Source of the DNA: Bartonella rattaustraliani AUST/NH4 | Lineage (GTDB): Bacteria > Pseudomonadota > Alphaproteobacteria > Rhizobiales > Rhizobiaceae | Reading direction: 5' to 3' | NCBI RefSeq assembly: GCF_000312565.1 | Contig: NZ_CALW02000045.1 | Location: 1-64,000, forward strand | DNA: 64,000 bases | Notes under the pieces: generated by a model | Databases searched by the model: none | Told to the model about the DNA's origin: nothing | The model's input: only the letters and a program-made list of their open reading frames with translations | Shown: positions 16,277 through 24,476 of the stretch, piece after piece | How the letters are laid out: the number at the start of each line of letters is the position of its first letter | Numbering within the stretch: the stretch's first letter is position 1 | Program-made: the position numbers and the translations under genes

Positions 16277-17134
16277 AATTTACTCCCTGAGAAGGTTTGT
16301 TAAAATCTTTTGCGTTTCGCACCCAGTTACGCCACGTTGCTTGCCAATCCAGCTTGGTAGCGTTTGCTCCTGATTTGGAACTCCAGTAATCTCTAAACTT
16401 TGCAATCTCGATTTTCACTCGCTCTGGAGGCAAGCCCTCTTGAATCGCAAAATCAAAATCGGGTTCGAAGTCTTTAGGCAATCGACCGCCGCGATGAGCT
16501 TGAGACTGTTTTGTTTTTTTCAAAACATTTTTTTGCTCGTGAATGGGAGGTTGGTTTTCTGATGATATTTCGCTTTGCTCTGACACAAGCTCCAAAACCT
16601 GATCAGTGTTTTGATCAAAGCTCTCATCAATTTCTTTTTTTGCTAATACGATAGTATTAGTTTTTTTATTATATATGTTATTGTTAATGTTATTGTGTTG
16701 TCGTGATGAACTCATCATGATGTCATCATGACCTCGTGATGACGTCGTCATGACTTCATCACGTTCTCTTGATGAGTTATCTTTCTGCTTATTTTTCTTA
16801 GTATTCGCAGCTTTTATAGCTCTTTCCGAAAGCCTATTTAAATTCTCATTGCAATTTAGTAACTCTTCTTCAACTTGTGTACTCCATAAATATCCATTTT
16901 CTAATTGAATAATTAATTTTTTCTAATGAGTTTTTCTAATGATTTTTTAAAGGTTCGCACTGAACAACCAACGACGCGTGCTAAAACAGAAGTGTCATCA
17001 TAAATCGGTTCGCAGGCTCGATACATAAGAGCTGTGAGCGTGCTATAAGTAGCTTTCTCTGCTGCATCAGTGCCAGCAAAGTCCATAATCCACTCTTGAT
17101 AAAAATTACGTACCCAAGGTAACTTATTTGACAT
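16089..17134 (-). pseudogene. DUF1376-like phage replication protein, unit 3, frameshifted
   Basis: The 5' part (from MSNKLPWVRNFYQEW at 17134) carries the DUF1376 N-terminal block, with EKATYSTLTALMYRA and VVGCSVRTFKKSLEKLI. It stops after LIRKN at 16913. One extra base in the A-run at about 16917-16922 would join it to the open frame beyond (LIIQLENGYLWSTQVEEELL), which continues to 16089 through the typical C-terminal block FRDYWSSKSGANATKLDW and WRNWVRNA. The A-run reads A AAA AAT in the upstream frame, so slippage is conceivable. DUF1376 proteins occur next to phage replication genes. The 5' end overlaps the preceding gene by 11 nt. Confidence 0.75.
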
Positions 17135-17858
17135 AATCTTTACCCCCCATGTTTTCATGCAAGGTAAGATTGTCTAAATCTTCATCAAAGCAGTCGAGAT
17201 CTTCTTCAATACTGTTGAGCTCTGCCTCAACGCGACAATTCCACAAATGTCCACTATCTGTTTGAATAAGTTTACCTCTCTTGATTAAATATTCGACAAC
17301 AGTTGCAAACTTTTTTTGTGAGCAATTGCAAACGCGTGAAAGCGTTCCAAAATCATCTTTAAGCGGTGCTTTCTTATCATACATATATAAGATAAGCGTG
17401 AGATAAATTGCCTTTTGTTCAAACGTCATCCCAGAAGTGCCATGTAGCCAATCATACAAATAAAATTTTATCCAGGGTAGCTTATCTGACTTAGTTGACA
17501 TGTTTACCCCCCCCATGTTTTCATGCAAGGTAAGATTGTCTAAATCTTCATTAAAGCAGTCGAGATCTTCTTCGATACTGTTGAGTTCCTCTTCAACGGC
17601 TGAACTCCAGACATATCTGTTGTCCAAAAGAGAGATGTGTCCAGTTTCTTCTAAAATATCTAATGCATCTGCAAGTTCGTTAACCGAACAGCAAGCCAAT
17701 GCAGCCAATGTCCGTAAATTATTAGTAAGAGGTTTGCCAGTATGTAACATTTTTAATCGCAACCTCATGTAAATATTGCCTTCAAGAGGAGGCAATTCAG
17801 CAAGATTAAGAAGCCATTTTTCCACATTAATTTTTATCCATTTGTTCTTATTTGCCAT
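17124..17858 (-). CDS. tandem DUF1376-like protein (units 1 and 2 fused)
   Basis: One frame of 244 residues contains two consecutive DUF1376-like units. Unit 1 has KWIKINVEKWLLNLAELPP and RTLAALACCSVNELADAL. Unit 2 has KLPWIKFYLYDWLHGTSG and TLSRVCNCSQKKFATVVEYL. Each unit ends with the same 24-residue tail (NSIEEDLDC, then EDLDNLTLHENMGG), encoded by a 78-bp near-identical repeat. The next gene down is a third unit, so the region is a triplication. The start MANKNKW overlaps the RuvC-like stop by 11 nt, and the stop overlaps unit 3 by 11 nt with an almost identical junction. Confidence 0.75.
   Translation of the reverse strand: MANKNKWIKINVEKWLLNLAELPPLEGNIYMRLRLKMLHTGKPLTNNLRTLAALACCSVNELADALDILEETGHISLLDNRYVWSSAVEEELNSIEEDLDCFNEDLDNLTLHENMGGVNMSTKSDKLPWIKFYLYDWLHGTSGMTFEQKAIYLTLILYMYDKKAPLKDDFGTLSRVCNCSQKKFATVVEYLIKRGKLIQTDSGHLWNCRVEAELNSIEEDLDCFDEDLDNLTLHENMGGKDYVK
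17142..17219. repeat. 78-bp direct repeat, copy A
   Basis: It matches 17507-17584 with about two substitutions, one at the CATC/CATT difference and one at CAATAC/CGATAC. It encodes the shared acidic tail of DUF1376 unit 2 and is the scar of a tandem duplication. Confidence 0.8.
17507..17584. repeat. 78-bp direct repeat, copy B
   Basis: This is the partner of 17142-17219, encoding the tail of DUF1376 unit 1. The distance of 365 bp equals one duplicated unit. Confidence 0.8.
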
Positions 17859-18329
17859 ACCCAACTTCCCTTTCTTTAACTAAATATAAAATTGATAAAG
17901 CGTCTGCTTCGTTATCATCTTTCGGTGCATGCCCTTTTGCACGCATTGCACTCATCATCTCTTCTTTCGAGGCATTCCCCTTTCCCGTTGTGGCTTTTTT
18001 TATTGTACCAACCGGAATACCTTCATAAGGAATTTGTTCGTGTTCACACCACGCCGTTAATGTCGCTAGCAAACCACCATAAATATGAGCGGCGTCTGTA
18101 CCCACATGCCGGCGCACTTCTTCAAAATAAACTTCATCAATGCCCCCTGCTGTAGCTTTTATTTCTGAAAGCCATTGTTTAAAGCGCAGATAACGCATTC
18201 CACCGCCTTCAAAACGACGGGGTTGGAAATGAATGGTGCCACTAATGATATGACCATCCGCACCGCGTATTGCCCAACCAGTCTTGGTGCCTAGATCAAG
18301 ACAAAAATGGTTTGTGCATGAGTGATCAT
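17848..18329 (-). pseudogene. RuvC-like Holliday-junction resolvase of phage, frameshifted near its start
   Basis: The main frame carries LDLGTKTGWA (first RuvC acidic motif), DAAHIYGGLLATLTAWCE, the basic VGTIKKATTGKGNASKEEM, and the C-terminal acidic motif DDNEADALSILYL. This is a phage RuvC-like nuclease resolving branched DNA. This frame has no start codon before a stop at about 18340. The ATG at 18329, with a GGGGGG ribosome site, is in another frame; one extra T in the run at 18303-18307 would give MITHAQTIFCLDLGTKTGWA. So a one-base deletion splits the gene. A shorter product from an ATG at 18198 would lack the first catalytic Asp. Confidence 0.75.
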
Positions 18330-18454
18330 AAGCCCCCCCTTAAGGTTCTACGTATTTATATGTGTGCTATGACAGAACGTGTTGTAATTGCCTGTCTTGC
18401 AAGAATGTTTGTGAAAAAGTACCCTCCCAACGATTCTAAAAAAGTGGGGGAGTT

Positions 18455-19231
18455 ATGATGCAAGAATGGGTAAAGATATTTCTTACAGGTTTGGTATCAT
18501 TTACTGTGTCGCTTTCGGTAGCGCTTATTTTAAGATGCAAAGACCGTAAAGAAGCAGCCAAAATCCGCAAAGATGATTTAGAAACAGCTGCAAAAAAACG
18601 AGAAGAAGATAGAGAATGGATAAACAAGCAATTTGCAGAAAGCCAAGAACAGACGATAGCCCTTAAAGAGCAAGCGATATCGACAAAAGATCTTGCAAAA
18701 TGGTCAGAGGAACATATTAGAATTTTGTTAGATAACAAAAGAGTACAGGATTTGGGTTTGCCCCCTTCCATATATACAACTGGCCCACATTTTCCAACAA
18801 AAGATAAGTGGACACTTCTTTTTTTAAAGATAAAAAACAATGCACAAACTGTCATCCACGTTTTAAATATAAAGCTAAAAGATGGTTCTCGCTTTATTCT
18901 TGGATATGGCATCATATACAAGCCTGAAACTCGATGGCGGCAAATACAATCACCATATGTTAATCCTGATGCCAGTCCAACGTCACACAAATCACGCGGC
19001 CGCTGTGAGGAAGCAAAGGATTTTCGAACGGGACAAGAAATCGATGTTAATATTCCTATATCTCCCTCAGAAAATAAGTACACAGGAATCCCTATTTTTG
19101 TAGCAGCGCGTGAAGAAGATATAAAAGCCCAAGTTACTTTAATCATTACTCATACCTCCCCATTGAAACCAGAAACAACAATGACTGTAACTACACAAAC
19201 CAACCTCATAGACTTTAAAAAATTGGATTAA
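18455..19231 (+). CDS. hypothetical membrane-anchored coiled-coil protein
   Basis: The protein has 258 residues. An N-terminal transmembrane helix (IFLTGLVSFTVSLSVALIL, residues 8-26) is followed by a long charged coiled coil (residues about 28-95, for example AAKIRKDDLETAAKKREEDRE) and a globular beta-rich C-terminal domain (WTLLFLKIKNNAQTVIHVLN). GGGGGAG lies 2 nt before the ATG pair. I do not recognise the family. It sits between the divergent phage replication genes and the repressor switch, a common place for exclusion or lysogenic-conversion genes. Confidence 0.65.
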   Translation: MMQEWVKIFLTGLVSFTVSLSVALILRCKDRKEAAKIRKDDLETAAKKREEDREWINKQFAESQEQTIALKEQAISTKDLAKWSEEHIRILLDNKRVQDLGLPPSIYTTGPHFPTKDKWTLLFLKIKNNAQTVIHVLNIKLKDGSRFILGYGIIYKPETRWRQIQSPYVNPDASPTSHKSRGRCEEAKDFRTGQEIDVNIPISPSENKYTGIPIFVAAREEDIKAQVTLIITHTSPLKPETTMTVTTQTNLIDFKKLD

Positions 19232-19250
19232 TTCACTTAGGCAAACATTT

Positions 19251-19667
19251 TTATGCTAAGTCTATTAATTCGATTTCTTCTTTTCTTTTTTCAATGAGTT
19301 CATCCCTTAAGGTATCAAGCTTATTTTTGATTGAGACCATAAATAAGATCAGCCCATTTAAGCGATAAAAAGATGACAACTCTTGAGAAAAATAATTATC
19401 AAACCAAGCCGTAAAAGCTTGCATAAACACAGATGAAAACCATTGATCAAAGTCATCGTACGGCAATAACGGAAAATAATTTCTATCATCACGCACAAAG
19501 ATACTATGCAGCGTACAGACAAGAGAACCTTTTGATAAGGGATCTATGCTTATTTCATCTGTACTACGAGGCGAGCGGATAGTACAACATATGTCTTTCT
19601 GTCCAATCTTATTAACAAGATCAATCAACTGGACTTTGCTTATAGTGATCTGTGGGACATCTATCAT
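19251..19667 (-). CDS. hypothetical protein
   Basis: The 138-residue protein has no membrane segment and no motif I recognise. Seen features are an aromatic-rich middle (YFPLLPYDDFDQWFSSVFMQAF) and a charged C-terminal helix (DELIEKRKEEIELIDL). It lies 15 nt downstream of the Cro-like gene and is probably co-transcribed with it from the switch promoter. Confidence 0.5.
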   Translation of the reverse strand: MIDVPQITISKVQLIDLVNKIGQKDICCTIRSPRSTDEISIDPLSKGSLVCTLHSIFVRDDRNYFPLLPYDDFDQWFSSVFMQAFTAWFDNYFSQELSSFYRLNGLILFMVSIKNKLDTLRDELIEKRKEEIELIDLA

Positions 19668-19682
19668 CTCTAATCTTTCTCT

Positions 19683-19943
19683 TTAAGACTGTGAATGCTG
19701 CTGTGAGTGTTTGTTGTTAGCTGTAGGACTAGCAATAAAAACAGACATAGCGCTAGAACCATCTTTCAACTTTTGCAGTTTGAGATAACTTTTTAATGAC
19801 AATCCTTTGCCTTGTTCCCAACGACAAACAGAAGCTTGCTTAACGCCTAAAAGGTCTGCTAATTCCTTTTGTGTTAGCGATAAACACTTTCGGATAGATT
19901 TAATCTTTAATTTTTCTTCTGTGTTCATTTGAATTGAATCCAT
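19683..19943 (-). CDS. Cro/Xre-type phage regulator
   Basis: The protein of about 86 residues has a clear helix-turn-helix (CLSLTQKELADLLGVKQASVCRWEQGKG). It is divergent from the CI-like repressor, with the dyad GTATAC-N6-GTATAC directly between. ATG codons at 19973, 19943 and 19928 are possible starts; none has a strong ribosome site, and the one at 19973 would lie across the operator. By position it is the Cro-type counterpart in the lysogeny switch. Confidence 0.75.
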   Translation of the reverse strand: MDSIQMNTEEKLKIKSIRKCLSLTQKELADLLGVKQASVCRWEQGKGLSLKSYLKLQKLKDGSSAMSVFIASPTANNKHSQQHSQS

Positions 19944-19953
19944 TATATTAACC

Positions 19954-19971
19954 GTATACGCAATTGTATAC
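19954..19971. promoter_or_regulatory. repressor operator candidate in the cro-cI intergenic region
   Basis: Two GTATAC hexamers are separated by 6 nt (GTATACGCAATTGTATAC). The half-site resembles the dyad at 20725-20740 on the other side of the repressor gene, so both are probable CI/Cro sites. Confidence 0.55.
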
Positions 19972-20026
19972 AAGTTAATAAAAAAACAATAGATTTTTTT
20001 AATTTAAAAATCATAAGTAATTAATT

Positions 20027-20629
20027 ATGACAAAAAACATCATTGCTACATTGCAAGTATTGCAATCTGAATTCGGTCTAAATCAAAAAGAGCTTGCAAA
20101 GAGATTAAATGTAACTCAAGCAACCGTATCAAGATGGTTGGGAAGTGAATCAGATCCTAGAGGTTCACATAGAGATGCAATTCTAGAACTTTATAAAAGC
20201 TTAAAGGGCTATAATCAAATCACTACACTTGTTCCTCTTATGGGATATGTAGGAGCAGGACTAGAAATTAATACAGATGTTGAGCAAATTCCAGAAGACG
20301 GACTTGAAACAATAGAAATACCATTTGATTTGCCTTTTGAAGCAATAGGATTCATGGTTCGTGGAGATTCTATGTATCCCGTGTATAAAGATGGTGATTT
20401 AATCGTAGTTAAACATCTGCAAACAAAACCAATAAGCGATTATTACGGTGATGAAGTTGTTGTTCTAATAGAAGATAACAGGCGTTTTATCAAACAAATT
20501 ACTCGTTCTTCAGAGGGTGTTGTACTCAAATCATGGAATGCGCTCCCCATTAAAAATGCTAAGATAAAATGGGTTGGGGAAATAGTTGCAATACTGCCAC
20601 GTAAATCTTATTATCCACTTATGAAATAA
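20027..20629 (+). CDS. CI-like phage repressor with LexA-type (S24) autocleavage domain
   Basis: The 200-residue protein has a helix-turn-helix (LNQKELAKRLNVTQATVSRW, residues 18-37) and a C-terminal S24 peptidase domain. The likely cleavage segment is GYVGAGLE (residues 73-80). The catalytic Ser is in VRGDSMYP (residues about 112-119), and the catalytic Lys is in RRFIKQI (about 152-156). It would maintain lysogeny and be inactivated by RecA-stimulated self-cleavage on DNA damage. Two antirepressor genes in the region offer a second inactivation route. Confidence 0.92.
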   Translation: MTKNIIATLQVLQSEFGLNQKELAKRLNVTQATVSRWLGSESDPRGSHRDAILELYKSLKGYNQITTLVPLMGYVGAGLEINTDVEQIPEDGLETIEIPFDLPFEAIGFMVRGDSMYPVYKDGDLIVVKHLQTKPISDYYGDEVVVLIEDNRRFIKQITRSSEGVVLKSWNALPIKNAKIKWVGEIVAILPRKSYYPLMK

Positions 20630-20713
20630 TCTCAGTAAAGATTTTGATTCTATTATTCTAAAGACAATATTTATACATAAATGCAAAAAAGTGAAATATT
20701 CATAATTTTTTTC

Positions 20714-20742
20714 TTGATTTTATTTATACGTTTGCGTATAAG
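20714..20742 (+). promoter_or_regulatory. rightward early promoter with overlapping operator
   Basis: TTGATT (-35, 20714-20719) and TATAAG (-10, 20737-20742) are 17 nt apart. A perfect dyad TATACG-TTTG-CGTATA (20725-20740) lies between and over the -10, as expected for repressor control of the early operon starting at 20796. Confidence 0.55.
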
Positions 20743-20795
20743 CATTATGTAAATTAACACAAACAATAGCCAAGAGGCGTTAGGGAGGGGAAATT

Positions 20796-21173
20796 ATGAA
20801 AAATCCAGTTTTTATTAATTCCGATGAAATACTCTTAGCTATGTGTGAAAATGGCTACGGAAACGCACAAGCCGGTCCTCTCTTAGAGGAAAAAGAGATC
20901 TTAGATTTTATAGATGATTGCGATAACGCTATTCAAATCTTACGAATAGACCGATCAACTAATAGGTATGATGATATCTCTGAAGAAATTGCAGAATTGT
21001 ATATTGAACACAATGAACGGCTGTGTTTTGAAAACAAAATACCTCATGACTTTGTCAAACACAGTGACGCATATGATGAGTATTTAGATGATCTCAAAAA
21101 GCAGGAATATGAAGATAAAACCTTCGGGACTTACGAGCAGCAAAATAAATTAAAACTGAGTGACGTGATCTAA
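20796..21173 (+). CDS. hypothetical early phage protein
   Basis: The 125-residue protein is strongly acidic (EEKEILDFIDDCDNAI, DEYLDDLKKQEYEDK). I see no known domain or membrane segment. It is the first gene after the repressor-controlled promoter, with GGGAGGGG about 8 nt before the ATG, so it should be expressed early on induction. Confidence 0.65.
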   Translation: MKNPVFINSDEILLAMCENGYGNAQAGPLLEEKEILDFIDDCDNAIQILRIDRSTNRYDDISEEIAELYIEHNERLCFENKIPHDFVKHSDAYDEYLDDLKKQEYEDKTFGTYEQQNKLKLSDVI

Positions 21174-21189
21174 AAGCACGAAGTGCTTT
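21173..21189 (+). terminator. stem-loop after the first early gene
   Basis: AAAGCAC and GTGCTTT pair around a GAA loop, directly at the end of the preceding gene. No T-run follows beyond the stem; it may be a weak attenuator. Confidence 0.35.
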
Positions 21190-21257
21190 AAGCGCTGTTT
21201 CAAATCCAAAAAATTAAATAAGCACAATGAGAATGTCTCACAACAAAGAGGTGGAGC

Positions 21258-21629
21258 ATGCACAATCGTCTTATGTCTACAAAAGACAATCATTTTAATA
21301 AACAAAGCATTCAAACCATGTCGAGTGTTGAGATAGCAGAATTATGCGGTAAAAGACATAGCCATGTTATGCGTGATATTAAGAAAATGCTTGAAGAAAT
21401 TAACGAGCCCAAATTTGGGCTGGTTGATTTCAGTGGCACTTATATTGACGCAAAAAGGGAAACACGCCCTTGCTACAACCTCCCAGAACGCGAATGCCTA
21501 ATCCTTGTTTCTGGCTATAGCATTGGCTCGCTAGACAAAATGATCGATCACTGGGAGGAGTTAAAAAACCAAGTCACTACACAACAATTTGACCTTTTAT
21601 ACCGCCCCGCAAAATTCTCTCACTGCTAG
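21258..21629 (+). CDS. Rha-family phage regulatory protein
   Basis: The 123-residue protein contains a Rha domain: MSSVEIAELCGKRHSHVMRDIKKML, then FSGTYIDAKRETRPCYNLPERECLILVSGY and a final WEEL segment. Rha proteins modulate phage growth depending on host factors. The protein ends shortly after the domain with an unusual tail (QFDLLYRPAKF), so a second domain may have been lost. It pairs with the antirepressor that follows. Confidence 0.82.
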   Translation: MHNRLMSTKDNHFNKQSIQTMSSVEIAELCGKRHSHVMRDIKKMLEEINEPKFGLVDFSGTYIDAKRETRPCYNLPERECLILVSGYSIGSLDKMIDHWEELKNQVTTQQFDLLYRPAKFSHC

Positions 21630-21656
21630 AAACTTTAACGCCAGCGAGGCGGGAGC

Positions 21657-21676
21657 GCTTTCTTTTGAAAGCTTTT
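21657..21676 (+). terminator. terminator-like hairpin between rha and ant
   Basis: GCTTTC and GAAAGC arms with a TTTT loop are followed by TTTT. It lies 18 nt before the ant start and includes part of its leader, so it may also affect ant translation. Confidence 0.4.
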
Positions 21677-21693
21677 AATCTTTGGAGAAAGAA

Positions 21694-22434
21694 ATGACAC
21701 AAAACTTAATAAATGTTAATCAAACTCAAATCGATGGTGAATTCGTTCAAACTGTAAATGCTCGTGAATTGCACGCGTTTTTAGAGATAAAATCTGAATT
21801 TAGAAATTGGATAAAAAATCGCATTAAAGAGTGCAAGTTTTGTGAAAATATAGATTTTATAACCGCGGTAAATTTTTACCGGGGTGCACAAATGAAAGAA
21901 TATCACATTACATTAGATATGGCTAAACACCTTTCCATGATAGAGCGTAATGATAAAGGGCATGAAGCAAGAGAGTATTTTATCGAATGCGAGCGGCGTG
22001 CAAAGCAGGCAGCAGCACCTCAACAAATAGACTACTCAAGCCCTCAGGTAATGTTAGGGGTATTAACTCATCTAAAAAACGAAAATGAGCGTAAAGATAT
22101 CGTAATTGCTGAATTAAAACCAAAAGCAATGGCTCTTGAAAGCTTACAACGGTCCGACGGTCTCTTCGGTCTTACAGAGGCTGCTAAAATTATGGAAATG
22201 CAACCTAGAGAATTCATTATCTTCTTACAAAAAAGAGGATGGGTTTATCGAAGAACATTCGGCTCTCCTTTATTGCCTTATCAAGACAAAATCAAAAAAG
22301 GTCTTATGGATTGTTCAACTCACACCCTTCAAACAACAAAAGGTACAGAAAAAGTTGTACCAGCTGCAAAAATAACCACAAAAGGCATGGGTGTTTTATC
22401 TGAACAGCTGAAAAAACAAATATGCATTCATTAA
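21694..22434 (+). CDS. phage antirepressor (AntA plus KilA-C), copy 2
   Basis: The 246-residue protein has the same layout as the antirepressor at 10326-11057: AntA domain (TVNARELHAFLEIKSEFRNW, then EYHITLDMAKHLSMIERN), a coiled segment, and a C-terminal domain (LFGLTEAAKIMEMQPREF, WVYRRTFGSPLLPY). The two differ mainly in the stretch after residue 45 (NFYRGAQM against LVSGGKV) and in the linker. The start ATG has GGAG 7 nt upstream; a TTG four codons earlier is less likely. It would counteract the CI-like repressor or a superinfecting phage's repressor. Confidence 0.88.
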   Translation: MTQNLINVNQTQIDGEFVQTVNARELHAFLEIKSEFRNWIKNRIKECKFCENIDFITAVNFYRGAQMKEYHITLDMAKHLSMIERNDKGHEAREYFIECERRAKQAAAPQQIDYSSPQVMLGVLTHLKNENERKDIVIAELKPKAMALESLQRSDGLFGLTEAAKIMEMQPREFIIFLQKRGWVYRRTFGSPLLPYQDKIKKGLMDCSTHTLQTTKGTEKVVPAAKITTKGMGVLSEQLKKQICIH

Positions 22435-22572
22435 AGAGAAACGTCATATCTCAGAAATATAAACTAACAAATAAACAGTCTTTATAGACCCATATTTTCC
22501 CAAAACAAATAATTTTTCAACATTGCGTGATTCACGCCACAGAGCAATTGCGCATAAATCAAGGAAACAAAT

Positions 22573-23400
22573 ATGACAAACTCTCCTTTAACAACAATGG
22601 CAAGCAAATATGGATTTTCTCATGATCAATTTCGAAAGACAATTATCAAAACATGTATCAATCATAACTTCTCTGATGAAGAATTTGCTGCTTTTATCTC
22701 TGTAGCTAATACTTATGGTCTTAATCCTTTAACTAAAGAAATATACGCACTCCCTAAAAGGGGTGGTGGGATCATCCCTGTTGTCTCTATCGATGGATGG
22801 ATTAAGATCATTAAATCTAATTCTAAATTCGATGGTATGACCTTTCAAGATCAACTCGATAAAGATGGTAATCTGATTGCTATTAAATGTGCCATTCGTC
22901 TCAAAGACATAAAAGACCCTATCGAAGTCACGGAATATTTAAACGAATGCAAACAAAAAAGTGACACTTGGCAAAAATACCCTGCACGTATGTTACGTCA
23001 TAAAGCCACTATACAATGTGCTCGTTATGCTTTCGGGTTTTCAGGGATTTATGAAGAAGATGAAGCTGCCCGTATTAATGAAGTCAATCAGATGGTTGAA
23101 AATAAACCAGTCTCTCATGATATGCTGGAACAAATTAAAGAGTTAATGAACCAAACCAAAACAGAAGAAAACAACGTTTTCTCTTTTGTAAAAGTAAACA
23201 GCCTTAATGATATGACTTATGAACAAGCTCAAATAGTTCTAGATGGTCTAAAGAAAAAACAACGCTTGCAAATGACTGAAACGCAAAAATCCCTCCCACA
23301 AACAGAGCAAATAGACGCTCCTATACAAGATGCCGAGTATATCCATATTCAAGATATCGAATATACAGCACCCCAACAAGAACAAGAAATGGCGGTGTGA
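22573..23400 (+). CDS. bet: phage single-strand annealing protein Bet (RecT/Bet family)
   Basis: The 275-residue protein matches Bet: FISVANTYGLNPLTKEIYALP near the N-terminus, VSIDGWIKII, and WQKYPARMLRHKATIQCARYAFGFSGIYEEDEA. The C-terminal quarter is Gln-rich and variable. It anneals single strands in partnership with the exonuclease encoded one base downstream; together with phage SSB this forms a Red-like recombination set. The ATG follows AAGGAAAC by a few nt. Confidence 0.92.
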   Translation: MTNSPLTTMASKYGFSHDQFRKTIIKTCINHNFSDEEFAAFISVANTYGLNPLTKEIYALPKRGGGIIPVVSIDGWIKIIKSNSKFDGMTFQDQLDKDGNLIAIKCAIRLKDIKDPIEVTEYLNECKQKSDTWQKYPARMLRHKATIQCARYAFGFSGIYEEDEAARINEVNQMVENKPVSHDMLEQIKELMNQTKTEENNVFSFVKVNSLNDMTYEQAQIVLDGLKKKQRLQMTETQKSLPQTEQIDAPIQDAEYIHIQDIEYTAPQQEQEMAV

Positions 23401-23401
23401 T

Positions 23402-24025
23402 ATGGAACAAAGAACGGCAGAATGGTTTCGAGCACGCTTGGGAAAAGTTACAGCCTCGAACATTTATAATATCATGAGCAAAACAGCAAAAGGATTGCCT
23501 ACAAGCAAATATGAAGACTACAAAATAAAGCTTATCACAGAACGATTAACGGGCGAGGCAAGCCCTTCTTATGAAACTGAAGATATGCGCTGGGGTATAG
23601 AGCACGAAGACGACGCCTTACAAGAATATGGATTCATTTATGATGCCAATATTGTAAAATGCGGTTTTATCCAACACCCTACAATAGAAATGGCGGGTGC
23701 AAGCCCCGACGGTTTGATTGGTGATGATGGGTTAATTGAAGTCAAATGCCCAAGATCCGTAAATCACATGCGCTTTTTTATGGATAGCCAGATCAAGCCT
23801 GAATATCTTGCACAAATGCAATTTCAGATGGCTTGTACGGGACGAAAATGGTGTGATTTTATCAGTTATGATCCACGTTTTACGGATCAAAAAGCTCACC
23901 TACGCATGAAGATCAAACGTATCAATCGTGATGAAGAACAAATTCAAAAAATGAATCAAGCGGTCGAGATATTTTTGGAGGAAATAGAACGAGATCTGAA
24001 ACAGATCTTGACACAAGCCGCTTGA
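23402..24025 (+). CDS. YqaJ-type phage exonuclease (lambda Exo-like)
   Basis: The 207-residue nuclease starts EQRTAEWFRARLGKVTAS, the YqaJ hallmark. Catalytic motifs follow: GIEHEDDAL, AGASPDGLIGDDGLIEVKCP (the D-x(n)-ExK core) and PEYLAQMQFQMACTG. It digests one strand of double-stranded DNA to feed Bet. The ATG is one base after the bet stop, so translation is coupled; an upstream in-frame ATG inside bet has no ribosome site. Confidence 0.92.
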   Translation: MEQRTAEWFRARLGKVTASNIYNIMSKTAKGLPTSKYEDYKIKLITERLTGEASPSYETEDMRWGIEHEDDALQEYGFIYDANIVKCGFIQHPTIEMAGASPDGLIGDDGLIEVKCPRSVNHMRFFMDSQIKPEYLAQMQFQMACTGRKWCDFISYDPRFTDQKAHLRMKIKRINRDEEQIQKMNQAVEIFLEEIERDLKQILTQAA

Positions 24026-24096
24026 AGTTATGGGGGTGCTCTCTCCTCCCAGCACCCCCACCCATTTAAGTAATATAAAAATAGAAAGGTAATGAG

Positions 24097-24300
24097 ATGA
24101 TATTTGATGATGGCGATAGATATGTAACAACCCGTGAATGTGCACGGCTTTTTAGTGTATCAACAACAACGATTCGTAATTGGGTGCTTCAAGGGGAGTT
24201 TCCTCAACCCTATAAGCTAGAGAGAGCAGTAAGATGGAGAAAAAAAGAGATTCTCGCTTTTACTCCAAAGAAAAATACGGAGCAAATAACAACAAATTAA
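24097..24300 (+). CDS. AlpA/excisionase-like helix-turn-helix protein, right end
   Basis: The 67-residue protein is YVTTRECARLFSVSTTTIRNW followed by a wing (FPQPYKLERAVRWRKKEIL), the AlpA/MerR-like excisionase fold. It is the last phage gene before tRNA-Phe, a position typical for xis next to an attachment site, although the only intact integrase in the window is 22 kb away. Confidence 0.75.
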   Translation: MIFDDGDRYVTTRECARLFSVSTTTIRNWVLQGEFPQPYKLERAVRWRKKEILAFTPKKNTEQITTN

Positions 24301-24400
24301 ATAAAATTGTATAAACCACAAGAGGTGGTCTAAAAGGTGGTCTGAAAAGCAGCGAATCAAATAAAAAATTATATATTTCAATATGTTAAACAAAGAAAAG

Positions 24401-24476
<76 letters not shown>

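Noticed and set aside
18436-19146. 236-codon minus-strand frame
   Set aside because: It is the shadow of the coiled-coil membrane gene on the plus strand, which has the better ribosome site and domain layout.
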